Positions 10,940 to 21,874 of a DNA stretch of 64,000 nt are shown one piece after another. The stretch comes from Isoetes taiwanensis. Taxonomy: Eukaryota > Streptophyta > Lycopodiopsida > Isoetales > Isoetaceae. A program made the translations under genes and the position numbers. The notes beneath the pieces were generated by a model. The model saw only the letters and a program-made list of their open reading frames with translations, searched no databases and was not told the origin of the DNA. The DNA lies in NCBI GenBank assembly GCA_021234155.1, contig JAJEKV010000509.1, forward strand, positions 62,001 to 126,000, given 5' to 3'. Within the stretch, counting starts at the first letter, position 1; each line of letters opens with the position of its first letter.

Positions 10940-12640
10940 AATATAAGCGAACATTGTTGGAATCTCATAGAATCTAGGGAAATCTTTCTAGAGTCTTGAA
11001 GAATCTGGGAGAATCTTTATAGAATTTTCATTGGATGGCACTGCATTTGGCTTTTAGTCAAATTTGTACAGTCTCTCATAGTACAATAGCTTGTATAATA
11101 ATATATATAACATATGTCTTATATGCCATATATAATATATGTCATATATATATGTTTCATATGCCACAAGTCAAACATATTTCACAATTTCTATGATATA
11201 TATGACATATAAGACCTAAGTTATATCATTATCATTATCATTATCATTATCATTATTCATATAAAATTATTCTATGTGTCCATGGGAAACGATGTACCCA
11301 TGGATTGTTTACATATTTAAATCAATCTAGGCCGTCTGTTTGGGGGCCAATGAGGTGGCACAGCCACGGCCTTAGGATCTATATGGGGTCATGCATGGGG
11401 CATGCACCATGCCTCTAGACCGTCGGATCAAGGGGGGAAGGCAAAATCATAGCCCTTGATTTTTTTAGGGAAGGTGCAAGGAAGGTCCCTAAAGGTGCTT
11501 TTTGGTGTGGCCAATCTCGGCCCTTGGATCAAAAGGGGGAGGAGAAATCCTGGCCATTAAATTTTTTATTAAGTTGCAATTTATTTTATTAAAGGTGTTG
11601 AGGTGGCATCCTCATTTAATACAAAAGTAATGAGATAGCACCAACATTTATGGAAGGACTTTCGAGGAAGCTTCTTTTTTGTAATTATCTTCAAAGGCCC
11701 GTAACTTGCAGCAAAGGGATCGGATCAAGGTGGAACCCACGCCGTTGGTTTCCTCTCATCGAGAGCTTTCTAATGAGTAGTGCTTTGATATCGTTTCGTC
11801 GTAGCTGAAGCGAAAGTGATCGAATACTAAGAATCTTCTTGGAATCTTGGAATTTTATGGAATCTATGGGAATTTAAGAGAATCTAAGGGAATCTTCATA
11901 GGATCTTAAAGAATGTAAAGAAATCTCAATACAATCTTGTAGAATCTATGGGAGTCGCAAGAGAATCTTTAAGAATCTAAGCGAATCTTTATAAAACCTT
12001 TGAGAATCTAGGGGAATCTTGAAGAATCTAGGGAAATCCTCATAGAATCTAAGGGGATCTAGGAGAATCTTCATAGAAACTTGGAGAATCTAGAGGAATC
12101 TCAACAGAATTAGGGAATCTATGGGAATCTTAAGAGAATCTTAGAAAATCTAGCAGAATCTAAGCGCATCTTCATAAAGTCTTTGAGAATCTGCGTGATC
12201 TTTAATGAATCTTGGAGAATTTAGGGGAATGTACATAGATCTACTGGAATCTAGGGGAATATACATAATATCTAAAGGAATCTAGGGGAATCTACATAAA
12301 ATCTATATATAATCTTAGAGAATCTAGAGGAATCTTTGTGGAATCTTGGGGAATCTTTCACATTGGGTGTGTTTTGCAGGGGAATCTTCATAGAATCTAT
12401 GGGAATTTAGGAGAATCTACATAGAATCTTGGAGAATCTAGAGGAAATTTGGGTTAATCTTTGAGAATTTAAGGGAATCTCAAGAGAATCTTAAAGAATC
12501 TATGAGGATCTCAAGAGAATCCAGGGGAATGTAAGGGAATCTTCATAAAATCTTTGAGAATCTAGAGAAATTTTTTTTGAGCCTTAAAGAATCTAAGAGA
12601 ATCTTTATAGAATCTTCATTGGATGGCTCAAAATTTGGAC
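10940..12640. repeat. GAATCT-rich degenerate repeat region
   Basis: The hexamer GAATCT recurs every 8-15 bp, typically as GAATCTAGGGGAATCT or GGGAATCTTCATAGAATCT, densely at 10955-11030 and 11830-12620. The period is irregular, so this is not a clean satellite. The part at 11215-11560 differs: it includes TATATA- and TATCAT-type simple repeats (11095-11260) and a unit repeated at 12650-12960. A comparable array lies at 36840-37510. No genes visible. Confidence 0.75.
11265..11510. repeat. direct repeat R, copy 1
   Basis: ATTATTCTATGTGTCC at about 11268 begins a block that recurs from 12673: GGGAAACGATG(T/C)ACCCATGG, a TGGGGTCATGCATGGGG-like block, and AAATC ATGGCCCTTGATTTTTT-like and GGTGCAAGGAAG words appear in the same order. 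Copies are about 1.4 kb apart, diverged, and bracket part of the GAATCT array. Confidence 0.65.
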
Positions 12641-12672
12641 ACCCCCTCATAGTACAACCACTTGTATTTATA

Positions 12673-12935
12673 TAAAATTATTCTATGTGTCCCAGGGAAA
12701 CGATGCACCCATGGTTTATATAGCTAAAAATATGTGACATGCTTCTTTGCTGTCGGATTGGGGGCACTAGTTGTGTGGCGCAACGTGGGCCATTGGATTA
12801 TGGATGGGTCATGCATGGGGGATGCATGGCCATGCATGGGGGCATGCAACACATCCCTGGACCATTGGATAAAAAAGGGAAGGCGAAATCATGGCCCTTG
12901 ATTTTTTTTCCAGGACGGTGCAAGGAAGCCTCCTC
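12673..12935. repeat. direct repeat R, copy 2
   Basis: Second copy of the block at 11265-11510, same orientation. I considered LTRs, but there are no clear TG...CA ends, primer-binding site or target duplication. Confidence 0.65.
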
Positions 12936-13099
12936 CCAAAGTGGATTTGGTTGGCCACTCTTCCACGCACAACACCCCGCCTTAATTTAAATAATCTGCA
13001 TAGGATTTATCTCTTCGGTCATTTGGAATTATTCTACAAAGGCAATCCTTCTTATCCTTTTCAGGATGAGAGGGGGCATCCGTCGACACAGGTTCTTGA

Positions 13100-13430
13100 G
13101 GATATACAAGGCATCTCTAACAGTAGTCGGTTCACAACCAAGGAGGTAAAAAGCATTACATCTAGCATGGATTTGGACTTAGAGGCATTCAAATAACAAT
13201 CCTATCCATAGTAACTTTGGCATTGGCTTTTCAACCAAGTGCAATGACTAGGTATGTGAATCAACAGTTCCTCTCGTACTAAGTTGGATACTAACATGTC
13301 TCACGATGGTCTAGATCTAGCTCACATTCCCTATTGGCAGGTAAGAAGAACTGACATAGAAGGATCAAAAAGCAATGTCGATATGAACATTTGGCTATCT
13401 CGAGTCAGTTATCTTCCTTCTTTAAGACAT
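13100..13430 (-). pseudogene. 25S rRNA pseudogene, 3'-proximal part
   Basis: The plus strand matches the reverse complement of cytosolic 25S rRNA near its 3' end. Diagnostic words are CTTAGAGGCATTCAAATAA, GGCTTTTCAACCAAGTGCAA, ATCAACAGTTCCTCTCGTAC, CTATTGGCAGGT and GACATAGAAGGATCAAAAAG. Differences from the universal sequence are dominated by C-to-T and G-to-A changes (AAGCAACGTCG becomes AAGCAATGTCG), as expected for a silenced methylated copy. The left boundary is approximate. It is not functional: it is incomplete and interrupted. Confidence 0.85.
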
Positions 13431-15734
13431 CTGTGAGGCAACATCCATGGCTCCTACATGTTTTTTTTTTTTCCTTTTTTTTTTTTCATGATTTTGGCTT
13501 CAGATTCGGGTGAAATCAGAAGCTTAAAAGCTTTCTCAGAGAGCTTCCATCGCCATGTGACAGTCAAATTCAGATCTGTTATGATGTCTAAATCATGGGT
13601 TTTTCGACTATAAAATTTTTAGTATTTTTTTAGTAAAATTCTTGTTATGGACATCAGATTCTGGTGAAATTTAAAATGATGATCCTTTATTATTAGGTCA
13701 TGTTTGATCAGATATCTACTGATTCGCATCCCCACAGAATATACTATTAATTGATTTTTAATTGTTCTTGCAAATTGTTTCTATCTCTTCATATTCTCCT
13801 CTCTACTCTTTTTTCCGATTCAGGTCAATTTAAGGCAATATTAGAGTGGTATTGCTTTCGTGTCTGAATCAAATTTTTATTCTGATCAGGTTTTTGTGGA
13901 TACATATGCTAATCTAGTAGTATACTTGTTATTCTTGTTCCCTCTCAACCTAATTTGATTCAGGTCCCAAGTCATGGAAGCAATATTGGGGTGGAATTGC
14001 TTTCTTGTTTGAATCAAAGTTTCATTTGGAGCTGGCTTTTTCTAAATATTGGGCGAGAGATGGGGAGCAAGTTAAAAACAACAATAGTTTCAGAATAAAA
14101 TGAAGGCTGGATGTGCTAAAAAGACTCATGTGCAAAGTACAATATCACATATAGTGGATAATGTGGTATTCTAACATGAAGACACAATACATGAGGATAC
14201 CGGTAATGTAGGTAGCAAATCTACTTCACCAGCTCTAGATCAAGGTGAAGATCAGATAACTTTGAAGTAGGTGTGCAACCAACTTATCCTTACAACGACA
14301 TTCCTGATTTGATTATGTGCTTCAGAGCCATTTAGGAGGTACTTCCGATCAACTCTTACTTTCAGGTATAATGCAGACTGTCGATCTTCAAGGCATGTTT
14401 ATCAAATTGGATGCCAAATGCTGGTGTGACTTGTTGATTCTACTTTTTCTACTATTATGAATGGGCCCAGAAATAAATTCATATTACCGTATAATGAAAA
14501 TTCAAAACACACCACTTCTAATAGTGCACATCGGTTTGATGCAATATGACAAACTGAGGAACATGTGCAATGTGATACAATGGATAAAGCACTTCATGCA
14601 TCTCTAGATGAGCATTTGGACTTACCACCTCCTCTTTTTGGTTCACATCAGCCTACCATGGTTGATGAGAGATGGCTATTTCGTTCAACTTTGCCATCTT
14701 ATATATTTGGTTTAACGGTCGTTCATAATTGATCAAAGAGGGCCGTTGGAAGGCAATCGCAAACTGATGTAGACAAGATGCACGTCTATGCACATTGACT
14801 GAGGAGTTGTTGCAGTATGAAACTAGACATGCAAAGACATCTACCTGTGATTTGAAGAGGGTGGACATTTCTACTCAACCTTTAGATTAGGACACGGCAC
14901 AGTATGACACTAAGCAGACCAGAAATCCTACTGTAGATTTTCTAATGCTAAATCTACATATTGTCGAGGTGGAAGAAAGGAACAATTGCCTGGATATATA
15001 TGAGGCAGTATATTTTTTCACTGTTGAGGTGATTCATCTCGGTTACTAGGGTTGCAGTAGCATGATCTGAACGTGCTCGATATCTTTGGTTCACTTCAGG
15101 GACGCTCTTTCCAGATGAAACACGATAATCATCTAAAAGGCACAAGTTCGTCAGTATAGAAAGATCTTACCCAATTTTACGGGCAAAGAGAAGCGGGGTA
15201 AGCGAAGCATGTCAGTCAAAGAAGTGGGCAATATATCGGGGAGGTAAGGCTATTATTGAGATGATTGGCCTTCCAATCCTTGGACTACTTATGTATGGCC
15301 TCCTGTTATTTTTGTTTTTAGTTTTCTTCTTGTGACAATTTGGGCTATATTCTTCTATATTGGGGATTCGCCCATGTTTTATTCTACTTTGTTTTATGAT
15401 GGGACCTCGGCCCCTTGTCTGTTTTATTTTGGACTTAAAGCCCTGCTGATTGTACCATTCCATATCCTTTTGCTCAGTGGACATTAAAATTACGTGCATG
15501 CGTGCATGCCGGTTCTGCGATCGCCATGCTCGCATGCTGCTCGCACCGCCGCTTTATCCTGCATAACCCACTTTTTTGCAATAACTAATGGATGCGCATG
15601 TCTCGCCTCCACAGCATAAAATGCATCTGCTTTTTTGTCTGGCTGCCCTTACTTCACGCCTCATCCGCTTTGCATCATAAAACCCCGCACATAGAGTACT
15701 TCTTCATACGCTTTTCTAATTTTATCCATCCTAT
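13431..15734. other. 2.3-kb insertion splitting the 25S pseudogene
   Basis: Homology to 25S rRNA stops near 13425 (after GTCAGTTATC) and resumes near 15735 (TTGTAACTTTTTTGATAACC), at adjacent 25S positions. The insert starts with a poly-T run (13460-13490) and includes a diverged internal duplication around 'gattcagg' and 'gcaatatt...gtggtattgctttc' (about 13820-13895 and 13955-14030). I find no recognisable protein, inverted repeat or clear target duplication. It may be a decayed transposable element. Confidence 0.5.
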
Positions 15735-16356
15735 TGTAACTTTTTTGATAACCTAGCTTCAAATTCCTAATAACTAATGGATAGGTAAGTCATGCTTTCA
15801 CTGTTTGTATCCGTGCTGATATCAAAATCAAATGAGCTTTTTACCCTTTTGTTGTGCATAAAATTTCTATTATCATTGAGCTCATCTTAGGACATCTGCA
15901 TTATCTGCTAACTAATATGACGCTTCAATGAACTCCCAACTTGACAATGTCTTTCATCTGGATTGAACCGCATAGCAGACCTTAACACCATAAGCAGGGG
16001 CTGGACCTTCCGCCCACCACCTCATGGGGTAACTAAAATAGTGTTAAAAACGTAGCATTTCACTTGGATCGAGCCTCCTACTTATGCTACACCTCTCAAT
16101 TAATTTCACAAAGCCTGACTAGAGTCAAGTACAGGAGAGTCTTCTTTTTTTAATGACTTTTCCAAGTCCATTTTCTTAGTTGTGGTTTCGTTAAATAGTA
16201 GATAGGGCAGTGAGAATCTCCTTACTCTATTTATGCCCATCATTAATAAGATTACGAGACATTTGGCTTAAGAGAGTTCATAATTACTCCCCCCTTTTAT
16301 TCGCTCTTGTATGAATTTCTTCTCTTTGACATTCAAAGCACTGGATGAAAATCACA
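15735..16356 (-). pseudogene. 25S rRNA pseudogene, middle part
   Basis: The reverse complement of 25S continues: CTAGCTTCAAATTCC, ATCAAATGAGCTTTTTACCC, TTGAGCTCATCTTAGGACAT, CTTGACAATGTCTT, CACCTCTCAATTAATTTCAC, GACTAGAGTCAAG, TGTGGTTTCGTTAAATAGTA, ACGAGACATTTGGC and CTTTGACATTCAAAGCACTGG. As in the first part, transitions at former CpG and CHG sites dominate. It is cut at 16356 by the MITE-like insert. Confidence 0.9.
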
Positions 16357-16634
16357 CCAGGGGGTTCATACAGTATTAGTGGTAAAAACCATCAGAATAC
16401 ACGTAAAGGGGCTTTCATTGCTTATTTTGTACATAAATAAGGGTTATCTACCATTTTATCTTTTTATTACTTATTTTTTTATATAAATAAAAGTTATCTA
16501 CCATTTTCTCTTACTTGTCTGCTGTAAGATATGGGGTAACTGAGGATATGACAAGGTATTCTTGTGCATATAAAAAGGGTTTTTTTTTCGGCTGCCCTAG
16601 AACACATATATCACGTATAGGCGAATGTCTTGGG
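16357..16634. mobile_element. 278-bp MITE-like insertion in 25S pseudogene
   Basis: The 25S word AAATCACA occurs at both 16349-16356 and 16635-16642, so 16357-16634 is an insertion with an 8-bp target duplication. The ends (CCAGGGGGTTC... and the inverse of ...ATGTCTTGGG) have only weak inverted similarity. An 8-bp duplication with a CAGGG-like end points to the hAT superfamily. Inside is a direct repeat around ATAAATAA(G/A)(G/A)GTTATCTACCATTTT. There is no coding capacity. Confidence 0.7.
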
Positions 16635-16932
16635 AAATCACATTGCATCATCCACAAAGACCATCACAATGATTTGTTTTAATTAAACAGTTGGATTTTC
16701 CTTATCTATTCCAGTTCCAAGACGATTGTTTGCCGTCTAAGGAGAGCACCCCGAGGGGATGCATTCCACGTCGTCACATCTTCAACACGAGGAGGCTCAT
16801 CCTCACTGTGGGAGACAGTTTGGTCAAACCGATAACAATCTATGGGATCAAGCTGCAGACCCTTAACCGCAGTCCTCAAAGCCAATTTCCAAAGTTATGG
16901 ATCCATTTTTCCGACTTCCCTTACCTACATTG
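16635..16932 (-). pseudogene. 25S rRNA pseudogene, 5'-most part
   Basis: Resumes exactly after the target duplication with ATTGCATCATCCACAAAGAC, TTGTTTTAATTAAACAGTTG, then TTATGGATCCATTTTTCCGA and CTTCCCTTACCTACATTG, the expected 25S order. Homology ends at about 16932. Confidence 0.85.
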
Positions 16933-17533
16933 ATAAGGCCACTTAAAAACTTCCATGACCTCCTGCCAGCCACTAAGCAACCACCTCTTAACGTGAGACA
17001 CACCCAGCAGCAGGGAGAAAGAATAAAAGAATGAGCTTACTTCATCACATAGGAATTGATGGTCTACCCAGTGGTTTCCATTTGCCGAGCTAGAATTGAA
17101 CAGAGAGAACCACATTTGATTGTTCTCGTGAGTATTCTCCATACTATTCTTGCTGCTAGGACATGAGCTTGCAGCAACAGATACTTACTACCTGGTCCCC
17201 CGTCCTTTTATCTCTATCTCAGACCATGCTAGTCATATAAAGCACAATTTCATTAAAATGAGAAATTTCGTGATTCCAATTAGGGACGAAAATCCTTTTT
17301 AGTCCATTTTATGACGATTTTTTGAGCAATTATGGCGCCATTTAGCAAAAAAAATGCATCTAAAGTGTCATTTATTGGCGCCATTAATATCAGGGGGGGA
17401 GGGGGGGAAACAACAAAAAAAAAATACTGCAACTTAAGTTAGCAAGTTTTACCTATTTTACACGAAGAAGGGCATCATTAACTTCTGAAATTGACAAATT
17501 TATACATCAAGAAAATTTGTTTATGAAGCTAAA
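16933..17533. other. intergenic, no gene recognised
   Basis: AT-rich, with GGCGCC-type words at about 17334 and 17378 that belong to the palindrome family, and a G-run near 17393-17407. A minus-strand open stretch (16921-17142) has no recognisable domain. Confidence 0.4.
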
Positions 17534-17735
17534 TTACGAAATTTGTTGCTGAATTGAATCACTGCCATTAGTAGGATCATGTTTTTCTTTGCCAACATTC
17601 ATAAGAAGGTCCAATCCTGCCCCACTAAATGCCTTTTCGTCAAAGTTGTAAGCCGCATTTTGAATCTCATCGTGACTAAAATCTTCAGTGGTACCAAGCT
17701 GGACGAAGGTGACTCCACAGCAAATCTCCTGGCAT
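17534..17735 (-). CDS. possible terminal exon of unknown gene
   Basis: A minus-strand frame reads CGVTFVQLGTTEDFSHDEIQ, NAAYNFDEKAFSGAGLDLLM, and ends ...SIQQQIS then stop. It has protein-like composition and a plausible 3' splice acceptor (TTCAG) just upstream near 17737. I do not recognise the family. Immediately upstream on that strand the palindrome repeats begin, so the gene is cut off or interrupted by them. Confidence 0.3.
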
Positions 17736-17764
17736 ACCTGAACGTGCATTTGCTATAGCAGACC

Positions 17765-18295
17765 AAATGCATGCTGGTGAACGCATCCTCAACATATTTT
17801 TTTGCATGCTAGTGAATGCAAATGGCGCCATTTGCATCCTCAGCATGCTTGGAAATGGCACCTTGAGGATGCAACATGGTGCCATTTACACCCCCAGCAC
17901 CCAAAAAAAAAAAGGGTGTTGGGGGTGCAAATGGCGCCATGGCGCCATTTGCACCCTCAAGATGCCATTTTTAAGCATGCGAAGGACGCCATTTGCATCC
18001 TCAGCATGGTTGAAAATGGCACATTCAGAGTGCAAATGGCGCCATGGCGCCATTTGCACCCGCAAAAAAAAAAAAAAAAAAAAAAGTTGCAGGTGCAAAT
18101 GGCGCCATTTGCATCCTCAAGGTGCCATTTCCAAACATGATGAGGCATCCACAGCATGCATTTGATATAACATCTGGACCAAATGCATTATGCCATTCCA
18201 AACATGATGAGGCATCCACAGCATGCATTTGATATAACATCTGGACCAAATGCTAAGGATGCATGCCATTTGCATCCTCAATATGCATCAAGCAA
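17765..18295. repeat. GGCGCC palindrome array 2
   Basis: Multiple copies of the near-perfect palindrome TGCAAATGGCGCCATTTGCA (also the doubled form with CATGG in the middle), separated by 'cctcagcatg...aaatggcac' words and A-runs. A 56-bp direct duplication also occurs (AAACATGATGAGGCATCCAC at about 18133 and 18192). All open frames across it are low-information His/Met/Pro/Trp strings caused by the repeat. Confidence 0.8.
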
Positions 18296-18429
18296 ACATA
18301 TATTCAAGAAATTGGTGTTATTTGACTAGGAAAACTAAAAAATCAAGTAAAAGAAGACCTACCTTTGCCTTGGAGACTTGCCTTCATGATTCTTGATATC
18401 TTTAGTGTCTAGAGTGATGAAAACAAAGG

Positions 18430-18770
18430 CGCTAAGCGGTGGCGCTGGCACTGGCACTAGGCGCTAGGCCATCTAGCTACAGGCGCTGGCGTTGGCGCTA
18501 GGTCCAATGGGCCATCTAGCAGCAGGCGCCGCTGGCAGTCGAAGCTGGCGCTGGCGGTCGCAGGCGGCGGGAAGCAGGGGGATGTAGGCGGTGCTAAGCA
18601 GGCGGGCGGATGGCCATCTAGGCCATCGAAGAGCCGGGCGCTTAGGTCCAATAGGCCATCTAGTAGCAAGCGCCGCCGGAAGGCTAAGTCGGCTACCGGG
18701 CAAAAGCAGCAAGCGGGAAGCAAAGGAATGTAGGTGGCGCCGGGCGGTGGGTATAGCCGGGTTGTGGAAG
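18430..18770. repeat. GC-rich repeat block with GGCGCTGGC words
   Basis: A GC-rich island in AT-rich surroundings, built of GGCGCTGGC-like words and a longer unit around GGTCCAAT(G/A)GGCCATCTAG seen at about 18500 and 18643. Open frames here are low complexity. From 18785 to 18880 it is followed by several AAATTTGAAA repeats. I do not call a gene. Confidence 0.6.
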
Positions 18771-19184
18771 GTGGGGCGAATTTAAAAATGCAACCACGCA
18801 AAATTTGAAACCCCTCCACCCAAATTTGAAACCCTCCACCGCCTAAATTTGAAATTCAAAATTTGAAATCCCAAATTTGTTGTTGCTGCTCGACATATCA
18901 TTTCTTTAGGCGCTTTGTATAGATCCTTCTATAGGCGGATGGTGGTCGATGGTTCCATATCGATGTCGGCACTTCTAGGCGGCTTCTTGCGATCATTTAT
19001 TTTAGGTAACATTAGTTGTTTGCACAGTGTTTTTTGGCGGCTTCTTTTGAGGCGCAATATTCTTACAAGATCCATATACTCAAGTCGCCGATAGTTTTTT
19101 CACCAAAATGGTAACCACCATACCCAGGTAAGTCTTTCTATATGCATTGTCTTTTTGTTAGAGCCATTCATCACATGTGTACAT

Positions 19185-19545
19185 CCAAATGGAGCCATTT
19201 GGAGCCCTCAAATGGCTTCATGGCGCCATTTGGGGGGTGCCAGGAGGCAGGTATACCATCCAAATGGCGCCATTTGTGGGGTGCCAGGGGCAGGTATACC
19301 ACCCAAATGGCGCCATTTGGAGGGTGCCAGAGGGGGCAGGTATACCCCCAAATGATGCTATGGAGCCATTTGAGGTGCCATTTGGAGCCCTCAAATGGCT
19401 CCATGGCCATTTGGGGGGGTGCCAGAGGGGGTATACCCCTCAAATGGTGCCATTTGGGGGTGCCATGGGGGGCAGGTATACCCCCACATGGCACCTTGAG
19501 GATGCAAATGGCGCCATGGCGCCATTTGCATCCGCCTTTTTTTAA
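19185..19545. repeat. GGCGCC palindrome array 3
   Basis: A regular array whose unit is CAAATGGCGCCATTTG followed by GGGGTGCCAG...GGGGCAGGTATACC. It ends with a doubled palindrome at about 19505-19530. The same 'ggggtgcc...ggtatacc' linker occurs at 34840-35000. Confidence 0.85.
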
Positions 19546-19559
19546 TTTTTTGGGTTGCC

Positions 19560-21050
19560 CCTAGGGGGGCAAACCCTCGTTTATGTGGGTATGTGGGCAT
19601 ATCCGGTATATGTACAAGATATGTCCAAAGATATCTTTGCCGGTGGTCGCTAAAAGCGGCTCTTTCCACAGAAATGCTTTCGGTCGTGAGACTGTTGGTG
19701 GTCCGGCCCGATCGCTTTCAGGTGTTCGAACCGCAAAACCGCATCCATTCTATAGGAGATCCGTGAGTTCACGATTTTCTATCAGAGCCTATCCATCTGA
19801 GCATTGTATGTATCTATCTTTCCGCCATAGCTGCCATTAATAACAAAAATAAAACCATCCCCCATCTTTTAAAGATCCGATATTGCCGCCAATATGATGC
19901 GGCCGGATGGTGCAAACGGAAGCGAGCAAAGATTTAATAGCCGGGTCCGATTTTTGCATGGAATCATTGAAGTCGGGTACATTTCAAGGCTTCAAGGTCG
20001 CCCATGTATTACAGGTGCAATGGAAGCGATTCTAGCAATGGAGGCGATTTTAGTTGCCACAAAGCCAGAAGGTAAGGTTTTTCCCGCTGTCCTAAATTTT
20101 GACTACAAGCAAGGCCCTTTCATGCTTGAACGTTCCCGATGGGAGCTTAAAAATTACATTGTCTGATCCAAACATTCAGATCCTTGTGCTTTCAGATTTG
20201 CCAATCCAAGACATCTAACCTACAACTATTCAAGTTCGACATAGTTGTAGGGATTTTGCCTCAACTATCACTGGAGCAACAACATTATGAATCCCAAGGA
20301 GAATAGGAACAAAGCTGTCTCATGTGGCATTGCCGTATTTGTGATCGTCAGGTAGGAAAACCCCATTTTTTCTTGCAGCATTTTATAGTGTGTTAGTCAT
20401 AGATACAGGAGCTTTTCAAAGACAGGTACTGCATTTGAGCAACTTTTGAAAAGACCTCATTTTAACACTTTTTCTTTTGTATGAGCAGTACAAGGCAGAT
20501 AACAACATTGTCTACTACAAGGAGCATGCAACGTGCCAAAATATAGTCTCCCAGCATACCATGCCTCGTACTAAAAATGTGTGCTCTGAAAAATGCAACC
20601 ATCATGAAGCTGCCTTTTGTCAGGTACAAATAGGGTAGAGAAAAGCATTTCATTTAGAAAAGGAACCAGTTTTATATGGGACTAATAATATAAGGAAAAC
20701 AATTTCTTCATATGTTTGCTTGTTGGAATTTATGATGATTGTTGCCCCTTCTATTTTTGGAGATGGCCGTTGGACCTCCACTGACATAGAGCCTCTATAT
20801 GAAGGATTCTTGCATCACTGTATATGTACCTTCTTTCTCTGTTTTCTTGTGCGCTCCTTCTCATGTGAGCGCTGGGTCTTTTACTATGGGCGTGGTCCCG
20901 AGCCCTATTCGGGACGTGATGATGGTACATTGGATTTTATGTTTGATTTTTAATGACATTTGCAACAATGGTGATAAAAGTGTGAAAGGCCAAAGGCTGC
21001 AGATGAAGTTGCAGTTAAGTTCTCAGCAAATAGGTGTATGGTAGAGAGGT
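19560..21050 (+). other. unrecognised possible exons
   Basis: Three plus-strand stretches look protein-like but are not recognised. 19894-20166 contains RVRFLHGIIEVGYISRLQGR and VFPAVLNFDYKQGPFMLERS. About 20490-20622 contains YKADNNIVYYKEHATCQNIV and four cysteines, bounded by possible AG acceptor (GAGCAG) and GT donor sites. 20720-20953 contains FYYGRGPEPYSGRDDGTLDF. They may be exons of one host gene or of a transposon. Splice bounds are guesses. Confidence 0.25.
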
Positions 21051-21135
21051 CTTTACGCCCCTGAAAATGGAATTGAGTTCTATGAAGGGGATGGCTTTTT
21101 TCCCAAAGATTGCAAAAAGTAGTGAAGAACATATT

Positions 21136-21138
<3 letters not shown>

Positions 21139-21171
<33 letters not shown>
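21139..21171. repeat. GA dinucleotide microsatellite
   Basis: An uninterrupted (GA)n run of about 16 units. Confidence 0.95.
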
Positions 21172-21176
<5 letters not shown>

Positions 21177-21329
21177 AAGAAAGTTAGAAATGCTCATAGA
21201 AAGGAGTGATAATGGATGGTTCAGAAGTGCTGAAATGTTTTGACAGGATGCATTCTTGCTGCAGGCTATTATCAAAGAGCATGATCTGCACGCCACATTT
21301 CTACATATTGTAGGATTTGATCAGGCTAC

Positions 21330-21860
21330 ACTACTGGAGATGCATTAGTCAGCGCATATGCCAAATGTGGCTCACTTCCAGAGGCACAAGAAGTTTCAAT
21401 CGGCATCGTATTCATCATACTGTCGTAGAACATACTGATTGCACTCCTTGTTGAGAATGAGTTTTGCCTGGAAGCTCTAGAATATATATATTTTTTTTCA
21501 TTGTGGCATATGGAAGTAGGAGTTTCCTTTAGATAATGTGATGTTTGTTTGTAGCCTGAAAGCCTGTGGCAGCATTGGAGAGGCAGTGTAATACATGCAA
21601 CGATTCTGCAAAGGAGCTTGGAAGGGATTTAATTATTGGTAATGGTTTGATACAAATGTATATCAGATTTGGCACAATTGCAGAAGCTTGTAGTATCTTT
21701 GATAGGCTCCCAGTTCAAAATGCAATCTCATGGACTTCTCTGCTAGCAGGATATGTCGAGCATGGTTCTCAACAGGAATTGCATGGATGTTTTGAGCAGA
21801 TGAAACTTAACGGCATGGTTCCAGATATTGCAACATTTTTTGTGTGGTTTGAAAGCTTGT
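21330..21860 (+). pseudogene. PPR protein relic 2
   Basis: Plus-strand PPR repeats appear in several frames: DALVSAYAKCGSLPEAQEV near 21335-21395; SLKACGSIGEAV near 21553-21590; then a long in-frame segment with LIIGNGLIQMYIRFGTIAEA, SIFDRLPVQNAISWTSLLAG, YVEHGSQQELHGCFEQM and GMVPDIATF at 21620-21832. These are P-, L- and S-type repeats of a plant organellar PPR protein. Frameshifts lie near 21400 and 21595, and stops follow at about 21870, so it is a pseudogene. A stretch at 21970-22020 (IYGELKVFLTHCGGLG) might be remnant E-domain, which is uncertain. Confidence 0.75.
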
Positions 21861-21874
21861 TGCAGCGAGTATGA

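Noticed and set aside
11265-12935. LTR pair
   Set aside because: The two direct repeats lack TG/CA ends, primer-binding site, purine tract and target duplication.
13100-16932. Functional rRNA gene or organellar rDNA transfer
   Set aside because: Broken by two insertions, covers only part of 25S, and the words fit cytosolic 25S better than plastid or mitochondrial rRNA.
18457-18819. 120-codon Pro/Ala/Leu-rich minus-strand frame
   Set aside because: Produced by GC-rich repeat units; no protein-like domain and frames open on both strands.
17765-19545. CRISPR-like regular repeats
   Set aside because: Spacing and unit length vary, units are self-palindromic and the context is a plant nuclear genome; there are no cas genes.
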